Positions 60,591-64,000 of a stretch of 64,000 nt of DNA are shown here, piece after piece. Under the pieces are notes generated by a model. The model was given only the letters and a program-made list of their open reading frames with translations. It ran no database searches and had not been told where the DNA came from. Within the stretch, counting starts at the first letter, position 1, and each line of letters begins with the position of its first letter. This stretch comes from Carthagonibacter metallireducens (GTDB lineage Bacteria > Gemmatimonadota > Gemmatimonadetes > Palauibacterales > Palauibacteraceae), in assembly GCA_023554445.1 (NCBI GenBank), contig JAMJQQ010000124.1:15270-79269 (forward strand). The letters run 5' to 3'. The translations under genes were made by a program, and so were the position numbers.

Positions 60591-61226
60591 TCAACTGGAG
60601 CTCGATCCTGTCCCCGTATCTAGGACACTCGATCGGCCCGGACCGTTGCCTCGCCCGCCGCGATCGGATTCGCCGATCAGGCGATCCGCCAGCAGCAGGG
60701 CGATCATCGTCTTCGCATCGTCGATCTCGCCCGAATCCACCCGCTCCAATGCTTCGCGGAGCGTCATCTCGTGTCGCTCGATGAACTCGTGAGCCTCGAG
60801 CGATTCCTCTCCCTCTTCGAGGCCCATGGCCAGGAAGAGGTGAATCCGTTCGTCCGTAAACCCGGGTGTCGTCCAGATCGTCGTCAACGGCACGAGCTCC
60901 GCCGCCCGGATGCCCGTCTCCTCTTCCAGCTCGCGAGCAGCGCAAGACTCCGCTGTCTCCCCTTCGTCCAGCTTTCCCGCCGGCAACTCCCAGAGTCGCC
61001 CCCCGGCGGCATGGCGGTGCTGCCGGATCAGGACGACCGCCGGCCCCGGGCCCCGCGGCCACTCGCCCGCTCGAAAGACGGGCAGCGCCGCCGCGGCTCC
61101 GCGGTGACGGACGATCTCCAGCTCTCCTTCGCTGCCGTCGGGAAAGCGGACTCTCTCGACGTTCAGATCGAGCACCCGCCCCCGGAACACGGAACGACTC
61201 TCGATCGTTCCCGATTCGTCTCGCAA
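60591..61226 (-). CDS. Nudix hydrolase, ADP-ribose pyrophosphatase-like
   Basis: About 211 residues. Complete Nudix box: Gly-KLDEG-Glu-TAESCAA-RELEEETGI, preceded by LWELPAGKL as in ADP-ribose pyrophosphatases. The N-terminal ESRSVFRGRVLDLNVERV strand is the usual dimerisation region. The start is uncertain; TTG 61226 is taken because ATG 61373 would lie inside the M16 gene. A Gly/Ser-rich tail follows the core. Located between the M16 peptidases and the sigma factor. Confidence 0.85.
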   Translation of the reverse strand: MRDESGTIESRSVFRGRVLDLNVERVRFPDGSEGELEIVRHRGAAAALPVFRAGEWPRGPGPAVVLIRQHRHAAGGRLWELPAGKLDEGETAESCAARELEEETGIRAAELVPLTTIWTTPGFTDERIHLFLAMGLEEGEESLEAHEFIERHEMTLREALERVDSGEIDDAKTMIALLLADRLIGESDRGGRGNGPGRSSVLDTGTGSSSS

Positions 61227-61280
61227 GGGCCGTTGTCCGCTGTCTGATCGTATGACGGAAGTCGAGGCGGAAAGGTAACC

Positions 61281-61304
61281 GAAAAAGCCCCGAAGCTCAA
61301 GGCT
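61281..61304 (-). terminator. Weak intrinsic terminator after the M16 pair
   Basis: Minus strand AGCCTT (61304-61299), 7-nt loop, GGGGCT (61291-61286), then TTTTT. Two of six pairs are G-U. It overlaps the stop codon of the non-catalytic M16 gene. Plausible but weak. Confidence 0.4.
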
Positions 61305-62652
61305 CCGGTCGGTCCCGAACCGAACCCAGGGACGCCAGGTCTTCCCTGATTCGGGTCGCATCTCCCACTGCAACCAGCGTCAACTTCTTTCGGTCCAGGT
61401 ACTTCGTGGCGACCCGGACCACGTCCTCCTTCTCTACCGCCCTGACCCGCGCGGGCAGTGTCTCCCACCAGTCCGCCGGAAGCCCGTAGCCGACGCGCTC
61501 CGCCTCCTTTGCAGCCACCTGGCTGGTCGTTTCGAATTGGCGCGGAAGCGAGAGGATGAGGGCGTTCCTGGCGAGCTCCAGCTCCTCGTCGGAAGGAGGC
61601 CGCTCCTGCATGCTCGCGATCTCGGCCAGCGTTTCCTCGAAGGCCCGGACGGTGACGGGAGTATCCACGGCTGCCCGGGCGACGAATGGACCCGGCGCCC
61701 GGCGCAGAGAGAAGCCCGAGCGCGCTCCGTATGTCCACCCTTTGTCTTCGCGGAGATTCAAATTGAGCCGCGAGTTGAACAGCCCACCGAGAATCGCGTT
61801 CATCACCAGCACGGGAACCTCGTCTTCGTGGCCACGCGCCAGTCCCACCGTTCCGACACGAATCTCCGACTGCTCGCTGCCCGGTCGATCGACGAGGATC
61901 ACATCGCCCGCGGCGACTGCCGGCCCCTTGAAAGCCTCGACAGCGCCCGGGCGCTCTCCGAGCGGCCAGTCTTCGAATCGGCTCTCGAGTCGACCGGCGA
62001 AGCGTTCGGGGTCGACATCGCCCGCGGCGACCAGGAACGCCTCTCCCGGCCGGTAGGAGCTTCGCCAGAACGAATCCACTTCCGTCCGGTGCAGCGTCTC
62101 GAGCGTCGCGAGCTGGCCCCTGACCGAGCGCCCGTACGGATGAGACCCGAATATCGCCTCGGAGAGAGCCTCTCCGGCCAGCTCTACCGGTTCATCGGCG
62201 CTCCGCCGCACCTCGTCCATGCGCTCGGCGCGGACGCGGGCGATCTCGTCTTCGGGGAAATCCGGGGCGAGGAGCACCGTGGACAGATAATCGAGAGCAT
62301 CTTCCAACGTGTCCGACAGACTGTGGAGTGAGAAACGGGCCGAATCGTAACCCACGCCGCTTCCCACCGATGCGCCCATGTGGTCGAGCCACTCCGCGAG
62401 CTCCATCGCGGTGCGTCCTCCGGCACCGGCCTGGACGACGCGCGCGGTCAGAGCCGCGACGCCGGCTCTGGCTGCAGGCTCGGCAGCCGATCCGGCATCC
62501 AGCACCAGACGGATCGCGACCTCCGGGAGCCTCTCGACCCGCGCGACACGCACCCGAAAATCTCTCGCGAGTCTGAAATCCAGGAACTCGGGCATCGCCG
62601 GAGGTGGCGTGGCCCGCGATCGAGGCGGCGTCTTCCGGTCCGCAACGGCCAT
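61297..62652 (-). CDS. M16 family peptidase, non-catalytic partner
   Basis: 451 residues with the two-lobed M16 fold but no HxxEH: the equivalent helix reads EWLDHMGASVG. The C-terminal lobe keeps the substrate-gripping Arg/Tyr segment (LREDKGWTYGARSGF). This is the usual pattern for the regulatory subunit of a heterodimeric M16B protease. Starts one base after the stop of the catalytic gene. No signal peptide is evident. Confidence 0.88.
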   Translation of the reverse strand: MAVADRKTPPRSRATPPPAMPEFLDFRLARDFRVRVARVERLPEVAIRLVLDAGSAAEPAARAGVAALTARVVQAGAGGRTAMELAEWLDHMGASVGSGVGYDSARFSLHSLSDTLEDALDYLSTVLLAPDFPEDEIARVRAERMDEVRRSADEPVELAGEALSEAIFGSHPYGRSVRGQLATLETLHRTEVDSFWRSSYRPGEAFLVAAGDVDPERFAGRLESRFEDWPLGERPGAVEAFKGPAVAAGDVILVDRPGSEQSEIRVGTVGLARGHEDEVPVLVMNAILGGLFNSRLNLNLREDKGWTYGARSGFSLRRAPGPFVARAAVDTPVTVRAFEETLAEIASMQERPPSDEELELARNALILSLPRQFETTSQVAAKEAERVGYGLPADWWETLPARVRAVEKEDVVRVATKYLDRKKLTLVAVGDATRIREDLASLGSVRDRPEP

Positions 62653-62653
62653 T

Positions 62654-63961
62654 TCAGCCCTCCGTCCGGGGAATGACGTGCACGGCAGTCCGCCGGGAGG
62701 GATCGAGGATCGAGGCGGCGGCCGCCGCCACTTCGGCGCCGGAAATCGACTCGTACCGCGCTCCGACCTGGTTGAGATAATCCGGATCGCCGCGCAGGAC
62801 GGCAGCATGGGCCAGGAGGTCGGCCCGGCGGGTCACGGAGTCGAGTTGCCGCAACAACTGTCGGCGCGCCCGGTTTCTCGCGCCTTCGATTTCGTGTTCC
62901 GTGGGGCCGTCGGCTCGCAACGGCTCGAGCACCTCCGAGATGGCGGATTCCAGTTCACGGGCCTCGACGCCCGGTCGGCCTGTGGCTACCACCCAGAGCA
63001 TCCCGGCAGACTCGGTGGGCCAGACGAAGGCGCTCACATCAGCCGCGATTCGGGCGTCGTAGACGAGCGACCGGTAGAGGCGCGAACTCTTGCCTTCGGA
63101 GAGGAGCGAACACAGGACATCGGCCGGCTCGAATTCCGGATCGGGAAATGCCGGGGCGTGGAACATCAGGTATACCCGAGGAACGCTCACCCTGTCGGTG
63201 ATGACGCCCGCACTCTTCACCCCCTCCGTCACCACCGGAACGGGCACCGACTCGGGTACGACACGCGCGGGAATCTCCCCGAACCAGTGCTCGGCTCGGG
63301 CGAATGCCGCCTCCGGATCGACGGCGCCCGAGATGACAAGGACCGCGTTGTTCGGACCGTACCACGACTCGAACCAGCCGCGCACGTCAACGAGCGACGC
63401 TGCGTCCAGATCCTCCATGTAGCCGATCGTAGGATGCCGGTAGGGGTGACCCGGTGGGTAGGCGAGTTCCAGCATCGTCTCCACGGCAAGCCCGTAAGGT
63501 CGGTTTTCGTACGATTGGCGGCGCTCGTTCTTCACTACGTCCCGCTGGTTGTCGAGCTTCTCCTGCGTGATCGCGGGGAGGAAGAACCCCATACGGTCCG
63601 ACTCCAGCCACAGGGCGAGGTCCAGATCGCCCGAGGGCAGGGTCTCGTAGTAGTTGGTGCGATCGAACCACGTCGTGCCGTTCAAGGTGCCGCCGGCCGC
63701 CTGGATCCGCCGGAAGTGCTCGCCCTCCGGCACGTTCTCCGATCCCTGAAAGAGCAGATGCTCGAACAGGTGGGCGAATCCACGCCGGCCCGGCGGCTCG
63801 TGGCGGCTTCCGACATGATACATGAGGTGAGTGGCGACGAGCGGTGCCGAACCATCGGGATGTACGATCACCCGGAGGCCGTTGGCGAGCGTCCGTTGCT
63901 CGATCCGAAAGGCGGCTTCCATCCCGGATCCGTGGCTGGTCAAGCTCCCTCTCAATCCCAT
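62654..63961 (-). CDS. M16 family zinc metallopeptidase, catalytic partner
   Basis: 435 residues. Zinc-binding HLFEH (HxxEH) at about residue 64-68 with the distal Glu in the NERRQSYENRPYG region, followed by YPPGHPYRHPTIGYMEDL. It would degrade short peptides with the downstream partner. ATG 63961 is used; ATG 63922 (MEAAFRIEQRTLANG) is equally likely as the family usually begins there. The gene upstream lies outside the window. Confidence 0.92.
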   Translation of the reverse strand: MGLRGSLTSHGSGMEAAFRIEQRTLANGLRVIVHPDGSAPLVATHLMYHVGSRHEPPGRRGFAHLFEHLLFQGSENVPEGEHFRRIQAAGGTLNGTTWFDRTNYYETLPSGDLDLALWLESDRMGFFLPAITQEKLDNQRDVVKNERRQSYENRPYGLAVETMLELAYPPGHPYRHPTIGYMEDLDAASLVDVRGWFESWYGPNNAVLVISGAVDPEAAFARAEHWFGEIPARVVPESVPVPVVTEGVKSAGVITDRVSVPRVYLMFHAPAFPDPEFEPADVLCSLLSEGKSSRLYRSLVYDARIAADVSAFVWPTESAGMLWVVATGRPGVEARELESAISEVLEPLRADGPTEHEIEGARNRARRQLLRQLDSVTRRADLLAHAAVLRGDPDYLNQVGARYESISGAEVAAAAASILDPSRRTAVHVIPRTEG

Positions 63962-64000
63962 CTCTGCGTGGTGAGAACGGGCTCCGAGGCCGGGAGCGTA

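Noticed and set aside
1..64000. CRISPR arrays, rRNA genes or insertion sequences
   Set aside because: No regularly spaced repeats, rRNA-like stretches or transposase-like frames were seen on either strand.

Overview
The window is a 64 kb, high-GC bacterial chromosome segment. Almost every gene lies on the minus strand, densely packed with many 1-20 nt overlaps and frequent GTG/TTG starts. The cell is a diderm: the window carries TamA/BamA-type and TamB-type outer-membrane assembly proteins, Lgt and several lipoproteins. Gene content and order (fusA-like GTPase, yebC, ruvCAB, queA, tgt, yajC, def, fmt, then rsmB, a PASTA protein, YbbR, tsaD and lgt; paired M16 peptidases; an ECF sigma/anti-sigma pair) fit best with Gemmatimonadota or a close relative. 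That assignment is inference from remembered synteny, not from a search.

Region 1 (1-7.45 kb) is accessory and partly decayed. A TetR-regulated operon encodes a TetR regulator, a DUF1254/DUF1214 protein split by one in-frame amber codon, and an alpha/beta-hydrolase lipoprotein that runs off the left edge. Its promoter is a perfect sigma-70 consensus filled with TGACA/TGTCA operator arms. It is followed by a CASTOR/POLLUX-like ion channel, a hicAB toxin-antitoxin pair, a 5'-truncated DUF1566 gene, the last ~75 codons of a DUF499-type ATPase on the opposite strand, and the 5' half of a tRNA-Lys gene. The last three look like scars of a lost mobile or defence island.

Region 2 (7.45-19.6 kb) holds a CBS protein, small envelope genes and a translation operon: ffh, rpsP, rimM, trmD, rplS, rnhB. 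S16 carries a long Ala/Glu-rich tail and L19 a shorter one. Upstream lie trpS, a D-2-hydroxyacid dehydrogenase, a PilT-family ATPase, a DapA-family aldolase and purA, overlapping or directly abutting one another.

Region 3 (19.7-28.1 kb) has the only two intact plus-strand genes, an inositol-monophosphatase-family enzyme and queE. It then has a PspA stress operon and a lipid-kinase/lysA/uvrA operon.

Region 4 (28.1-51.0 kb) is one long gene train. From its 5' end it runs: EF-G2-like GTPase, yebC, ruvC, ruvA, ruvB, queA, tgt, yajC, def, fmt, a ThiE-ThiS fusion, thiG, rsmB, a PASTA protein, YbbR, tsaD, lgt, tamA, tamB. It links Holliday-junction processing, tRNA queuosine modification, protein maturation, thiamine-thiazole synthesis and outer-membrane assembly.

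Region 5 (51.1-64 kb) runs from the right edge: catalytic and non-catalytic M16 peptidases, a Nudix hydrolase, ECF sigma, zinc-finger anti-sigma, holA, a SPOR protein, mutS, a TonB-domain lipoprotein, a cysteine-synthase-family enzyme, ddl and a rhomboid protease. No rRNA, CRISPR array, intact tRNA or recognisable insertion sequence was seen. No gene-free stretch exceeds 300 bases.
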